This document shows positions 1 through 7,326 of a DNA stretch of 25,722 bases, piece by piece. The number at the start of each line of letters is the position of its first letter. Positions within the stretch are counted from its first letter, which is position 1. Under the pieces are notes generated by a model that saw only the letters and a program-made list of their open reading frames with translations, did not search any database and was not told the origin of the DNA. Origin of the DNA: a virus. Position numbers and translations under genes: made by a program. The stretch is from positions 1 through 25,722 of IMG/VR virus record IMGVR_UViG_3300032605_000888; one strand, given 5' to 3'.

Positions 1-444
1 TTCATGGTTAGCACCATCATGCGCTAATTGACAAGAAAATACAGGAACAGCATATTTCTTATCTGCATGTTTATTGACTGTAGTATCGCTAGTTCCGCAA
101 CGCATATCCTTAATAAGAATACGACGGTACCATTGATTCCACTCCTGTTCTGTTGCGTTCATACGCAAATAGTTAATCGCGGTAAGTGCGGCAATGCCTG
201 TCACTTGACGTGAGCTAAGGGAGTCGGCCGTTTTCCAAAATGCATCAGATGTAATACCCTTACCGTCGCCTGACTTTTCTTCTACCTTCTTTACACCAAA
301 GGTAACCATAGCATCATACGCCGCACGGAATCCACGAAACAATTCGTCGTTGCCTGCAATGCTCTCACGTTTGATAATAGCTTCTTTGGCCAACCGACTA
401 GCATCTGCTTCTAGCTCTGCAACAACTTCCCAGGGTTTCAACAT
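1..444 (-). CDS. ATP-dependent DNA ligase, T4 gp30-like, N-terminal part (cut by window edge)
   Basis: The 148 visible residues form the N-terminal DNA-binding region of a phage ATP-dependent DNA ligase, which seals nicks during replication and repair. The reading frame was translated by hand from ATG at 444 and is open to the window edge. Recognisable blocks are RQVTGIAALTAI and WYRRILIKDMRCG, which match the T4 gp30 pattern (RKLTGNAAIEEL, then RRVMMRDLECG), followed by PVFSCQLAHDG near the expected start of the adenylation domain. The catalytic KxDG lysine is not visible and probably lies beyond the edge. The start overlaps the stop of the upstream 71-residue gene as TAATG, which implies coupled translation. 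Family assignment rests on remembered T4 similarity. Confidence 0.8.
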   Translation of the reverse strand, partial: MLKPWEVVAELEADASRLAKEAIIKRESIAGNDELFRGFRAAYDAMVTFGVKKVEEKSGDGKGITSDAFWKTADSLSSRQVTGIAALTAINYLRMNATEQEWNQWYRRILIKDMRCGTSDTTVNKHADKKYAVPVFSCQLAHDGANHE

Positions 445-659
445 TAAGCTACCTCTTTCTCACGGAATGATAAAATTATATCACGTACACGCTCCCGGTC
501 TACGCTGTCGCCTTCAAATTCTGTTTGACCAAAATCTTCTTCCATACGGACTTTGTATAACTGGGTTGCAAGGATAACCTGCTTAGAAGTAAAACCGTAA
601 TCGTAAATGCCGTTAGGACCATAAAAATCTAACATATATTTGGTAAAATTTAAGTTCAT
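444..659 (-). CDS. Small phage protein of unknown function (71 aa)
   Basis: I do not recognise this 71-residue protein. It is acidic towards the C-terminus, with aromatic-rich residues 8-21 (YMLDFYGPNGIYDYG). It has a clear AGGAG ribosome site upstream of ATG 659 and sits directly behind the sigma70-type promoter at 690-718, so it should be the first gene of an early transcript. Its stop overlaps the start of the DNA ligase (TAATG), so it is probably co-translated with the ligase. Confidence 0.75.
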   Translation of the reverse strand: MNLNFTKYMLDFYGPNGIYDYGFTSKQVILATQLYKVRMEEDFGQTEFEGDSVDRERVRDIILSFREKEVA

Positions 660-689
660 TTACGGCTCCTGTTTATTTACTATACAACT

Positions 690-718
690 ATTATACATTA
701 AATGGATTTAATGGACAA
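690..718 (-). promoter_or_regulatory. Sigma70-type early promoter, cassette copy 1
   Basis: On the minus strand, TTGTCC (718-713), a 17-nt spacer, then TATAAT (695-690). The transcribed leader GTTGTATAGTAAATAA and an AGGAG site follow, as in the other cassette copies in this window. It drives the 71-aa gene and the ligase. Confidence 0.8.
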
Positions 719-733
719 CCACTTTAAAAGTGG
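719..733 (-). terminator. Small hairpin over the stop of the 64-aa gene
   Basis: CCACTT and AAGTGG form a 6-bp stem with a 3-nt loop, overlapping the TAA stop at 726-724 and lying immediately upstream of the -35 of the next promoter. No U tract follows on the minus strand, so termination is uncertain; it may only be an RNA end-stabilising hairpin. Confidence 0.35.
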
Positions 734-918
734 AAATCCCTTACCCAATCAAACCGTGTAGTAGCAGGAACCCAACGTCTTTGTTGTCTTTTGTGCTCAG
801 GAAGATGTAGATCGAACTCAACAAGAACCCAGTCTCGTTGTTGCGAAAAAGCAACAGTTTCTTGGGTGCGTACAACACGAACAAAACGATCGTTAAAACG
901 AGCAACTGTTATTGTCAT
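724..918 (-). CDS. Small basic phage protein of unknown function (64 aa)
   Basis: This 64-residue protein is rich in Arg, Phe and Trp (for example RFNDRFVRVVRT near the start and RFDWVRDFHF at the end). I do not recognise a family. It has its own promoter at 948-976 and a purine-rich AAGGGGGG ribosome site upstream of ATG 918. It ends in the hairpin at 719-733, so it looks like a single-gene early transcript. Confidence 0.7.
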   Translation of the reverse strand: MTITVARFNDRFVRVVRTQETVAFSQQRDWVLVEFDLHLPEHKRQQRRWVPATTRFDWVRDFHF

Positions 919-947
919 ACACCCCCCTTGTTATTCACTATACAACT

Positions 948-976
948 ATTATAACATTTTGGGAATTAATGGTCTA
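948..976 (-). promoter_or_regulatory. Sigma70-type early promoter, cassette copy 2
   Basis: Minus strand TAGACC (976-971), a 17-nt spacer, TATAAT (953-948), then the conserved leader GTTGTATAGTGAATAA. The -35 overlaps the last codons of the upstream 130-aa gene. Confidence 0.75.
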
Positions 977-1366
977 CCAGTCCTGTTCTGCTTGCTCGGT
1001 GGTATTCTTTAGTTCATTCCACATATACTTCTGTTCGCATTCTTTGTAATAAGAATCGCGAGCTTCCCGTGCATCCGATGAACACCACCACTGGACTGCT
1101 TCGTAACTACCTTGACATTCACGTGGAGCACACTCGCGAATCCACATAGCCAAGCCCCAATAGGTTTGTTTGTTGGCAGAGTCTGCATTGTATAAGGCAC
1201 GTTCAAAATCGTAGGCAAACATAGCTTCTAAGTGTCCACCTGGTGGCAAGCCGTCGAACAAAAAACGATTTAATGCTTCTGTAGTCTGCTCAGAGAAGCG
1301 CATACCCATATACCTAAGGTTTTCGTATACCTCTGTTTCAAAATCGAGTTTCATACGTTCAGTCAT
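974..1366 (-). CDS. Phage protein of unknown function (130 aa)
   Basis: This 130-residue protein is rich in Glu, Tyr, Trp and Cys (MWIRECAPRECQG about residues 74-86; Cys also at about 95 and 109). The spaced cysteines could bind metal but no named zinc-binding pattern is evident. It overlaps the preceding 68-aa gene by ATGA (1363-1366), so it is part of a coupled operon that begins at the promoter at 2693-2721. No family is recognised. Confidence 0.75.
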   Translation of the reverse strand: MTERMKLDFETEVYENLRYMGMRFSEQTTEALNRFLFDGLPPGGHLEAMFAYDFERALYNADSANKQTYWGLAMWIRECAPRECQGSYEAVQWWCSSDAREARDSYYKECEQKYMWNELKNTTEQAEQDW

Positions 1367-1569
1367 TTTTCAACTCCAAAATGTTTTTTCAAAACCTCAA
1401 CACACCGACGAACTTCCATATCCTCACGGTTATTATCGCCCATATAACGCTTTTGTACAATATCAACACATTCCTGCACAATCAGGTCTGCAAGCACCTG
1501 CGCCCGATTAGCAATCTCAGGAGCCGCATATCCTGCTTCTAGCATTAGTTCTTTTAATCGTTCGTTCAT
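1363..1569 (-). CDS. Small phage protein of unknown function (68 aa)
   Basis: This is a 68-residue, probably all-helical protein (MNERLKELMLEAGYAAPEIA at the start, ending LKKHFGVEK). It overlaps genes on both sides by ATGA junctions (1363-1366 and 1566-1569), the signature of translational coupling in this operon. I do not recognise a family. Confidence 0.75.
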   Translation of the reverse strand: MNERLKELMLEAGYAAPEIANRAQVLADLIVQECVDIVQKRYMGDNNREDMEVRRCVEVLKKHFGVEK

Positions 1570-2000
1570 GCTGTTTCCTTTGCTACTGCTTCGTGTAGTG
1601 GGTTAAACTCATTACTTGAGTCTAGTACATACCAAACACCGTGATCATACAAATAAAAATATTCACAGCCACTGGCTTCGTAATGCTCAACAAAATCTGC
1701 TTCGCTACCAAAGCTGACGAACGTAGCATCTTCCTCTTCGCGATCGCGATCGTAGAAAGTGCATTGTTGAGCAATCCCATCAGGTAAGTATTCCGAACGT
1801 TGTGAAAAGTCATGCTTCTCACCAATGTCTGCACCAATGCACGACATATCTCCCATGGAGATCAACTTGTTTACTTTGATGCTATCTTGGTAGTAAGTAT
1901 CAATGCATAGGCCAACATGCCCAACATAACCATCGTAATGACAATAGATGGCTTTAATACGATCACCGTGCTTGATACCGATTGCTGAACGTGTACTCAT
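1566..2000 (-). CDS. Conserved phage protein, MSTRSAIGI-type (144 aa)
   Basis: The N-terminus MSTRSAIGIKHGDRIKAIYC, continuing HYDGYVGHVG and later KLISMGDMS, matches a widespread phage hypothetical family that begins with a TRS-x-IGI and a YCHxDGY block. The function is unknown to me; a small-molecule or nucleic-acid binding fold is possible but unsupported. The protein is acidic overall (DRDREEEDATF). It overlaps the upstream SWIM-finger gene by ATGA at 1997-2000 and the downstream gene likewise, so it is a middle member of an early operon. Confidence 0.8.
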   Translation of the reverse strand: MSTRSAIGIKHGDRIKAIYCHYDGYVGHVGLCIDTYYQDSIKVNKLISMGDMSCIGADIGEKHDFSQRSEYLPDGIAQQCTFYDRDREEEDATFVSFGSEADFVEHYEASGCEYFYLYDHGVWYVLDSSNEFNPLHEAVAKETA

Positions 2001-2353
2001 TGTGCTTTTTCCTCCACCGATTTAACATGCTTACATTCGCCACGGAACATAAACCCTGGGCATGTACATTTTAACATATTATCTGTTTTCTGGACAACAT
2101 AAGTATCACCCTTACTACCTGTAAATTCCCACTTTTCTGATTTTACTTCGTCTAAGTTGATTTCACCTAGTTCTTTAACTTCTATAAAGGTTCTACGACG
2201 TTGATCAAAGTTCAACGGTTTCTTAAAGGTAACAGTATCGCCTGATCCGGCTTTGATATAACCATACATCTTGCTCTTATCAGTAGTCAACAAGTAAGTA
2301 TGGTTTGGAGTTGGATGAGCCCAATCCCGAGTAGTTTCTTTGTAGAATTTCAA
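1997..2353 (-). CDS. SWIM zinc-finger protein (118 aa)
   Basis: The C-terminus carries KCTCPGFMFRGECKHVK, which fits the CxCxnCxH pattern of SWIM zinc fingers, a DNA- or protein-binding module. The rest (residues 1-90) has several beta-rich stretches (YLLTTDKSKMYGYIKAG). The only start that fits is TTG at 2353, immediately after the TAA stop of the upstream gene (TAATTG) with GGAG about 9 nt upstream; the first in-frame ATG would lose about 28 residues. The zinc finger is seen; a role in nucleic-acid binding is inferred. Confidence 0.75.
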   Translation of the reverse strand: MKFYKETTRDWAHPTPNHTYLLTTDKSKMYGYIKAGSGDTVTFKKPLNFDQRRRTFIEVKELGEINLDEVKSEKWEFTGSKGDTYVVQKTDNMLKCTCPGFMFRGECKHVKSVEEKAQ

Positions 2354-2662
2354 TTACATGCTCCAGTAAGATTCACTAGCAGGTGACATGAATACTGGAG
2401 TGTTAATTGGTTCCATGAACTTCTTACCAGTCATGATGTTAGTACGTTCAATCATGTTAGTATCTACCAACATAACTTTCATTTGCTTTAGGTATTCATC
2501 TGAAGCGCACATACGGATACCGTTCTTGCCAGTAACTCGAATATCAATCCAAGGAATAGTTTGGCCTGCAGCATTTAGGTCCAGGACAATGTTTGTAATC
2601 TCACCAGTTAATTTACCAGCGGCACTAACCCAACTAATTTTGCTACCAATTTTTAAGTTCAT
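2354..2662 (-). CDS. Phage protein of unknown function (102 aa)
   Basis: This 102-residue protein begins MNLKIGSKISWVSAAGKLTG, a pattern like small SH3/KOW-type beta barrels that often start with a hydrophobic strand and a GK turn. No family is certain. It is first behind the promoter at 2693-2721 with an AAGGAG site, and leads an operon of overlapping genes down to 974. Confidence 0.75.
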   Translation of the reverse strand: MNLKIGSKISWVSAAGKLTGEITNIVLDLNAAGQTIPWIDIRVTGKNGIRMCASDEYLKQMKVMLVDTNMIERTNIMTGKKFMEPINTPVFMSPASESYWSM

Positions 2663-2692
2663 TTACTGCTCCTTATTAATCACTATACAAAC

Positions 2693-2721
2693 ATTATAGC
2701 ATTTTGGCCTTTTTGGATCAA
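2693..2721 (-). promoter_or_regulatory. Sigma70-type early promoter, cassette copy 3
   Basis: Minus strand TTGATC (2721-2716), a 17-nt spacer, TATAAT (2698-2693), then the leader TTTGTATAGTGATTAATAAGG. It lies just after the terminator of the metabolic cassette. Confidence 0.8.
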
Positions 2722-2740
2722 CCAAAATTTTACCCCGCAA

Positions 2741-2764
2741 AAAACCCCCATTTAAGGGGGTTTT
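2741..2764 (-). terminator. Rho-independent terminator after the PP-loop gene
   Basis: AAAACCCCC and GGGGGTTTT form a 9-bp stem around a short loop, and the minus strand continues with further T residues. It sits 18 nt after the stop of the PP-loop gene and closes the 7248-2782 cassette. Confidence 0.85.
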
Positions 2765-2781
2765 GGGGTGTTGTTTTTAGA

Positions 2782-3936
2782 CTACACTAAGTAGCTGTCC
2801 AAATCTGGCAACAAATACCCTGGGATATTGATATTATTGTTGATAATATAGTAAGGACTTGTACATTTCTTTAATCCCACCTGAGTGCCAGCGTTACGTG
2901 ATATATATTGATCGTTTATAGAGCTTAAGAACTGTTTATTAGTCCAACGCCAAGATTGAAAGTACTTGGGATTATAATCATTGATCCAATGGTCGCTTTT
3001 CCATAACATAGATCCTTTGGGTTTAGCGACCTGAAATGTATCTGGATTATAATCAGGACAACATACAATCTGATAGATGTGTTTATAGTAGGTGGAAATG
3101 TATTTTGTATCAGACCCTGTTAGCTTTAATTGTTTCATTTTTTCTAGGTTGTCTAAAATAAACTCAAGAATGTTGTGCGCCTGCATTACAGGAATCATTG
3201 GTGCGTCGGGGGACCAATAAAACATTTCTGTATTTCTGTCCGGGTCCTGAGCTCCGCCTAGATTATCAGTAAAATACGCATAAAAAGAATTGTTACTAAT
3301 CCCGCATTTAATTTTATCATATCCGAGTACTACGCCTACACTCTTATTTTTTTCTATTTGGGCTTGTTCAAATTTTGATTTACGATTAAATCTAAAAAAC
3401 GATAGCATCGACTGATAGTGATTACTTGCAAAGAAATCTGATTCAGATAGTTCTTGCTGAATACATTCTGAGTAATCATCAACTACTATATTAGTATTAG
3501 GATAGTTCTTTTTAATATAATCTAAGACAGGAACTACTGCGTATTCAAACTCACTGGATAAATTAGAAGAATCTTTATTGCTACTGTCGGGATCTTTGAA
3601 TTTACGTTCAGCAAATGCCCAGCGTGTGAATATTTCATCAACGTGAATGCCATTACTTAAAAAACTATTCAATACCGTCCATGAGTCCATTCCACCACTA
3701 AAGTGTATGATTACATAGTCATACTTGTCGCGAATTTGCTGAGCACGTTCTCTATATAAATCTCTTAGGGTACCTGCGGGCCGGTGACTCCAGTTGATAG
3801 CATTAAATACATCGTCATGAAACTTCCAAATCAATTCTTTGCCTGTTTTGGAGGCTTGAAACACAGCCTCAGACTTGTTTATGTATATTTGATCGCCGAC
3901 TGTATAATAGCCATGTGGTGAATTAATTGGAATCAT
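2782..3936 (-). CDS. PP-loop ATP pyrophosphatase, asparagine-synthase-like
   Basis: This 384-residue protein carries the N-type ATP pyrophosphatase motif SGGMDS at residues 80-85 (context VIIHFSGGMDSWTVLNSF), which binds ATP pyrophosphate in enzymes that adenylate a carboxylate or carbonyl (asparagine synthase, GMP synthase, tRNA thiolases). The N-terminus MIPINSPHGYYTVGDQIY resembles phage proteins of this type that I recall from marine T4-like phages, but no substrate is established. An upstream ATG at 3963 exists; I choose 3936 because it overlaps the upstream stop as ATGA, like neighbouring genes. It is the last gene of a cassette with two methyltransferases and Bug-like proteins, suggesting a small biosynthetic or modification pathway (inference). 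Confidence 0.8.
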   Translation of the reverse strand: MIPINSPHGYYTVGDQIYINKSEAVFQASKTGKELIWKFHDDVFNAINWSHRPAGTLRDLYRERAQQIRDKYDYVIIHFSGGMDSWTVLNSFLSNGIHVDEIFTRWAFAERKFKDPDSSNKDSSNLSSEFEYAVVPVLDYIKKNYPNTNIVVDDYSECIQQELSESDFFASNHYQSMLSFFRFNRKSKFEQAQIEKNKSVGVVLGYDKIKCGISNNSFYAYFTDNLGGAQDPDRNTEMFYWSPDAPMIPVMQAHNILEFILDNLEKMKQLKLTGSDTKYISTYYKHIYQIVCCPDYNPDTFQVAKPKGSMLWKSDHWINDYNPKYFQSWRWTNKQFLSSINDQYISRNAGTQVGLKKCTSPYYIINNNINIPGYLLPDLDSYLV

Positions 3937-4562
3937 CGGTAGCACATAAATGAAGTAAAACACCAGCTGGCATCAATAATTTGTATATTTTTAAATCCAA
4001 TGCACTCTAAGGTATCCAGGTACCACTTGGGATCTCGGATATACATTATATCTTTTACAGCGTTTTCTTTAGATTCAATTTCTTCCAGAGTTACACCTTG
4101 CGCTAATTTCCAATTATGATAATGATTTATAGCAGTAGGATCCAGACTTGTCTTTTCGCTTAAGATAAAGAAACCGTCTGGTTGCATATTACGATGTATG
4201 TCTATTAGATATTTTTCTTTATCTTCTATAAAGTGTAAAGTCCAGTTACACAGAACAGCATCAAATGTTTCGTTGGGAAATCTATCACTGTGTATCAATC
4301 TAGCAACGCTGGGATCACAATATTTTAACATTGCATGACTGGCCTCGACACCTATTAAGTTATCAAATCCTGCAGAATTTAATCTACGTAGAGTTTCTCC
4401 TGTGGCGCAACCTACATCAATGATGCAACTCGATTCTTCTAAGTACCATTTGCACATACTAACGCATTTATCAATTACAAGATCGTAGTTGGGTATATGT
4501 TGACGTGCATGGTCAACAAAGTTTTTGGCAATGCCATCATCAAACTTCCAAGGTTGGGTCAT
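3933..4562 (-). CDS. Class I SAM-dependent methyltransferase, CmoA-like
   Basis: This is a 209-residue class I methyltransferase. Motif I is IIDVGCATGETLRRL (about residues 53-67), followed by an acidic motif II (LIGVEASHAML) and a motif IV region (FDAVLCNWTLHF). The N-terminal PWKFDDGIAKNFVDHARQHI and the GCATG motif recall CmoA-type carboxy-SAM enzymes that act on tRNA wobble uridine, but that assignment is not certain. ATG at 4562 is preferred over 4640 because it sits 10 nt after the upstream stop and avoids a long overlap. It couples by ATGA to the PP-loop gene. Confidence 0.75.
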   Translation of the reverse strand: MTQPWKFDDGIAKNFVDHARQHIPNYDLVIDKCVSMCKWYLEESSCIIDVGCATGETLRRLNSAGFDNLIGVEASHAMLKYCDPSVARLIHSDRFPNETFDAVLCNWTLHFIEDKEKYLIDIHRNMQPDGFFILSEKTSLDPTAINHYHNWKLAQGVTLEEIESKENAVKDIMYIRDPKWYLDTLECIGFKNIQIIDASWCFTSFMCYR

Positions 4563-4572
4563 ATGGGTTATG

Positions 4573-5172
4573 TTACTTGATATTTTGGTAAAAGTCAATG
4601 GTCTTTTGTTGTTGCTCTCGAAAATCTTCTGCGGTTCCATTCCAGGGGCGGAACTCTAAATCTTCAAGACGTTGACGGTATTTGTCTTTTTTGAATCCAT
4701 CAACTAATACTTGTTCTAGCTTCTTTGCTAATTCTGGATCCATTGTAGCTGGCGCAACGATGCCATACCAATTGTCTATATCTATTCCAGGATACAACGT
4801 ACTTAAACAATCTATATCAAGGCCGCTGACACTATCTAATACAGCAATAGCGCAAACGTCGGGGTTAGCTTTTGCAGCCACCCAAGTGTCAAATGCAAAG
4901 TCTATTTCACCTGCAACCAATGCTTCAGCCTGTGTGGTACTACCAGTATAGGTGCGGGTAGTGGGTGTGGGTAAGCCGGCAAGTTTAATCCATTGATTGA
5001 TAACTCTTGCAGTTGGTTCGTGCCAGAATCCCAGAGTAAATCCCTCATGGACTTTTTTTAAAAAATCATTATAACTGCGAATATCTAGTGTGGAACGTGC
5101 TACAAGAACAAAACTGGTACGGGCTACAGGTGTTAACGGGACAAAACTGTCCCGTGTATATCCTAAGGACAT
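4573..5172 (-). CDS. Bug/TctC-like solute-binding protein, C-terminal part of a split gene
   Basis: These 199 residues align by eye with residues from about 95 to the end of the intact Bug-like protein encoded upstream: TRDSFVPLTPVARTSFVLVA matches the upstream EQSFVPIVPLANISYVLAV, GSTTQAEALVAGEIDFAFDTW matches GSTPQMQDLVGGQVMSGFDTW, and IDNWYGIVAPATMDPELAKK matches VGVWYGLWAPTGTPKATVDE. It starts at ATG 5172, which overlaps the TAA of the N-terminal piece (TAATG), so it could be made by re-initiation, or the pair may be a frameshifted pseudogene. Bug proteins bind small carboxylates in the periplasm; this half alone would lack part of the binding pocket and has no signal peptide. Confidence 0.7.
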   Translation of the reverse strand: MSLGYTRDSFVPLTPVARTSFVLVARSTLDIRSYNDFLKKVHEGFTLGFWHEPTARVINQWIKLAGLPTPTTRTYTGSTTQAEALVAGEIDFAFDTWVAAKANPDVCAIAVLDSVSGLDIDCLSTLYPGIDIDNWYGIVAPATMDPELAKKLEQVLVDGFKKDKYRQRLEDLEFRPWNGTAEDFREQQQKTIDFYQNIK

Positions 5173-5435
5173 TACGCTAGATTAGATCCAACGCTGGTAG
5201 CACAACCTACCATTAATTTGTCTGCTAAGTTTGCACCAACTGAAGTAGCACAACCTACCATCAAACTACTATCTTTACTCGAGGCGTAACGAGCACCAAC
5301 AGCGTTATTATCGCCTGGCATGTTTGTTACAGTAACGTCGTAACCTGCTTCTTTAAGAATATCCATAGCAATACGACCAACTGAGTCAGTTGCGCCACCT
5401 TGAGGATAAGGAACTACGATTTCTAATTTTGACAT
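5172..5435 (-). CDS. Bug/TctC-like solute-binding protein, N-terminal part of a split gene
   Basis: This 87-residue product starts MSKLEIVVPYPQGGATDSVG, the N-terminal signature of mature Bug/TctC proteins, directly at ATG 5435 with GGAG 7 nt upstream. It therefore has no signal peptide, unlike the intact homologue at 5459-6400. Near the end a 16-residue unit, LMVGCATSVGANLADK, is followed by a near-copy LMVGCATSVGSNLA and then TAA, after which the C-terminal piece continues in another frame. The repeat copies share their first bases but differ at many synonymous positions later, suggesting recombination between diverged copies rather than a simple slip. The unit may be a pseudogene, a split protein, or contain a sequencing error. 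Confidence 0.7.
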   Translation of the reverse strand: MSKLEIVVPYPQGGATDSVGRIAMDILKEAGYDVTVTNMPGDNNAVGARYASSKDSSLMVGCATSVGANLADKLMVGCATSVGSNLA

Positions 5436-5458
5436 ATTATTACTCCGGGAATATGCAA

Positions 5459-6400
5459 TTATTTATCTACTTCTGCGGCAATACGCTTTAGTATCTGCAA
5501 ATTACGTTTTTGTAACACAAGTAGAGATTCTGAAGTGCCACCATATGTTTTAATATTAAGCATATCCATCTTTTCGCGGTACTTAGATTCTTTAAATGCT
5601 GCATTAATGATTCGGTTCAACTCGTCTACGGTAGCCTTGGGAGTACCTGTTGGAGCCCATAACCCGTACCATACACCCACATTCAATTCTGGGTGTGCAG
5701 TTGATATAGCAATAGCCGAGCTGTCGGGTTTAATTTTTTTAATAACTGATAATCCACCCTGGTCCAATGTAGCAAGTACACGGACCTTGTCGGCAGCAAA
5801 GAACGGCTGAATTGCTAACCATGTATCAAATCCCGACATGACCTGCCCGCCAACTAAGTCCTGCATTTGCGGAGTAGATCCTTTGTACAAAATGATTGTC
5901 GGACGAGGCAACCCCTCTTTCTTAGCCCAATCATAAAATATATTAGCAGTATTGGCATTCCAAAACGCCAAATTAAATTTATCTGGATTCGCCTTAACAT
6001 AAAATTTAAACTGTTCGTAATTTTTAATAGGACTACCGGAGGGCACCGCCAGTACATAACTAATATTTGCTAACGGTACAATAGGAACAAAACTTTGTTC
6101 TGTGTATTCCATACCTTGTGCTTTAAATGCTATGTTAGCGTCAAGAGCACCTGTTGCACCAACAAACAATGTTTTGCCATCGGGTTTTCCTTTAGCAACA
6201 TAATTGGCACCAATGACAGCATCAGCTCCGGGCTTGTTTACAACAATACTTGGCATACCGTGTTCATTAAGAATTTCGCCAACAATGCGTCCTAGACTGT
6301 CTGTGGCCCCTCCCGGTGGATAAGGTACTACAATTTCAATTGGCTGTGCCGCAAATACTGCTGTTGATACAAATAATAATAGTGTTGCTAAAAATTTCAT
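5459..6400 (-). CDS. Bug/TctC-family periplasmic solute-binding protein
   Basis: This 313-residue protein has a signal peptide (MKFLATLLLFVSTAVFAAQ, predicted cleavage after VFA) and the family signature IEIVVPYPPGGATDSLGR, followed by NKPGADAVIGANYVA, GSTPQMQDLVGGQ and VGVWYGLWAPTGTP. These are hallmarks of Bug proteins, the extracytoplasmic receptors of tripartite tricarboxylate transporters, very abundant in Burkholderiales. No TctA or TctB transporter genes are in this window, so the phage would depend on host components or use the protein otherwise. An upstream in-frame ATG at 6433 exists, but ATG 6400 overlaps the methyltransferase stop as ATGA and gives a correct signal peptide. The length is normal for the family. 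Confidence 0.88.
   Translation of the reverse strand: MKFLATLLLFVSTAVFAAQPIEIVVPYPPGGATDSLGRIVGEILNEHGMPSIVVNKPGADAVIGANYVAKGKPDGKTLFVGATGALDANIAFKAQGMEYTEQSFVPIVPLANISYVLAVPSGSPIKNYEQFKFYVKANPDKFNLAFWNANTANIFYDWAKKEGLPRPTIILYKGSTPQMQDLVGGQVMSGFDTWLAIQPFFAADKVRVLATLDQGGLSVIKKIKPDSSAIAISTAHPELNVGVWYGLWAPTGTPKATVDELNRIINAAFKESKYREKMDMLNIKTYGGTSESLLVLQKRNLQILKRIAAEVDK
5460..5467 (-). promoter_or_regulatory. Late-promoter-like element (GATAAATA)
   Basis: GATAAATA, 7/8 to T4 late TATAAATA, 24 nt upstream of the split Bug-like gene. It is also coding sequence for the last codons of the upstream gene (GAT AAA TAA), so it could be chance. Confidence 0.35.
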
Positions 6401-7248
6401 TTCTTCATCCAATCTACGTAATTTTTGTTCCACTCAGCGGGATCATTGAATATGTCCTCACACAAACTGTGATGACGTGCTTTTGAATCTCGTGTAAACT
6501 CTACAACAAAGCGACCAATTTTCTTTGGATCTTTAAACATACCAAAGTTATCGGGGAACTCTGTTTTAAGTTGTTCGTAAACATCTAGGTTAGCAGTAAA
6601 GCCATTAATTTCCATAATAGTCTTTAGTGCAGCAATACTTGAGTTAGCGGCTGTACACTTGATACTGCCGTTAACTGCGGCCAGCATAGTCATGTCGCCA
6701 GCTTGCCATTCTGTATAAGGGATTTCGTATTCCAAGTCGTGCCAAAAGTCGTGCGGTAGTATATCTTGGTTGCCGTTCCACATCCACTTAGGATGGCGGC
6801 TTTCTACAATAATGTGATCACCTCTATGTGCTAAGTGTCTCATAAACCAAGCATGGTCGTGGTGGCCAAATAATACACCCCAACAAAAGATAATATCATA
6901 TTTTTCATCATTACCAAGAAAGAACTCTGTTAAACTTTGGTTAATGATTTCCCAGTTATTATCTTTATGATACTTAGTTAATAGTTCAGTTGCCGTTTCG
7001 CAAAACTCTGGACTAATCTCCACACCTGTGTAACTTGCGGCACCATTGCTTAAACACCAATCGCCTGTTTGTCCAATGAAGCTACCGATATCTAATATAC
7101 GTTTATTAAGTAATCGCTCGGGAGGCAATAGCCATTCGTGTTTTTTAATTGTAATGTTAGGGTTCATTGGAACGCCACACTCTGGTGGACGATTCGCTCT
7201 AAAGTCTTTTTCCAAGAACTCAGGATGTTGTTTGAAGGAGTTTATCAT
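6397..7248 (-). CDS. Class I SAM-dependent methyltransferase (283 aa)
   Basis: A class I methyltransferase fold is indicated by motif I RILDIGSFIGQTGDWCLSNG (about residues 49-68), an acidic strand-2 end (SYTGVEIS) and a later YDIIFCWGVLFGHHDH block in the motif IV position. The substrate is unknown; the long C-terminal region (after about residue 165) with EIPYTEWQAGDMTMLAA may be a substrate domain. It is the first gene of the cassette, starting only 20-odd nt after the tmRNA 3' hairpin, with no strong ribosome site, and it couples by ATGA to the Bug-like gene. Confidence 0.8.
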   Translation of the reverse strand: MINSFKQHPEFLEKDFRANRPPECGVPMNPNITIKKHEWLLPPERLLNKRILDIGSFIGQTGDWCLSNGAASYTGVEISPEFCETATELLTKYHKDNNWEIINQSLTEFFLGNDEKYDIIFCWGVLFGHHDHAWFMRHLAHRGDHIIVESRHPKWMWNGNQDILPHDFWHDLEYEIPYTEWQAGDMTMLAAVNGSIKCTAANSSIAALKTIMEINGFTANLDVYEQLKTEFPDNFGMFKDPKKIGRFVVEFTRDSKARHHSLCEDIFNDPAEWNKNYVDWMKK

Positions 7249-7270
7249 TTTATCTTTGAAAGTGAGAGAA

Positions 7271-7284
7271 GCCCCCGGAGGGGC
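7271..7284 (-). terminator. GC hairpin at the 3' end of the tmRNA gene
   Basis: GCCCC and GGGGC form a 5-bp stem with a UCCG loop followed by TTCTCTC. It is probably the transcript end or the 3' hairpin of the tmRNA coding piece. The U tract is imperfect. Confidence 0.5.
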
Positions 7285-7326
7285 TGGTTGTTTCTGTTAC
7301 GAGGCATTTCCTGCCCTAAGCAGTTT

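Noticed and set aside
1-60. Possible loss of the ligase catalytic lysine (HDGAN where KxDG might be expected)
   Set aside because: The window ends here; related ligases have the KxDG motif somewhat later, so no claim can be made.
2388-2699. Plus-strand 103-aa ORF
   Set aside because: Shadow of the 102-aa minus-strand gene and its promoter.
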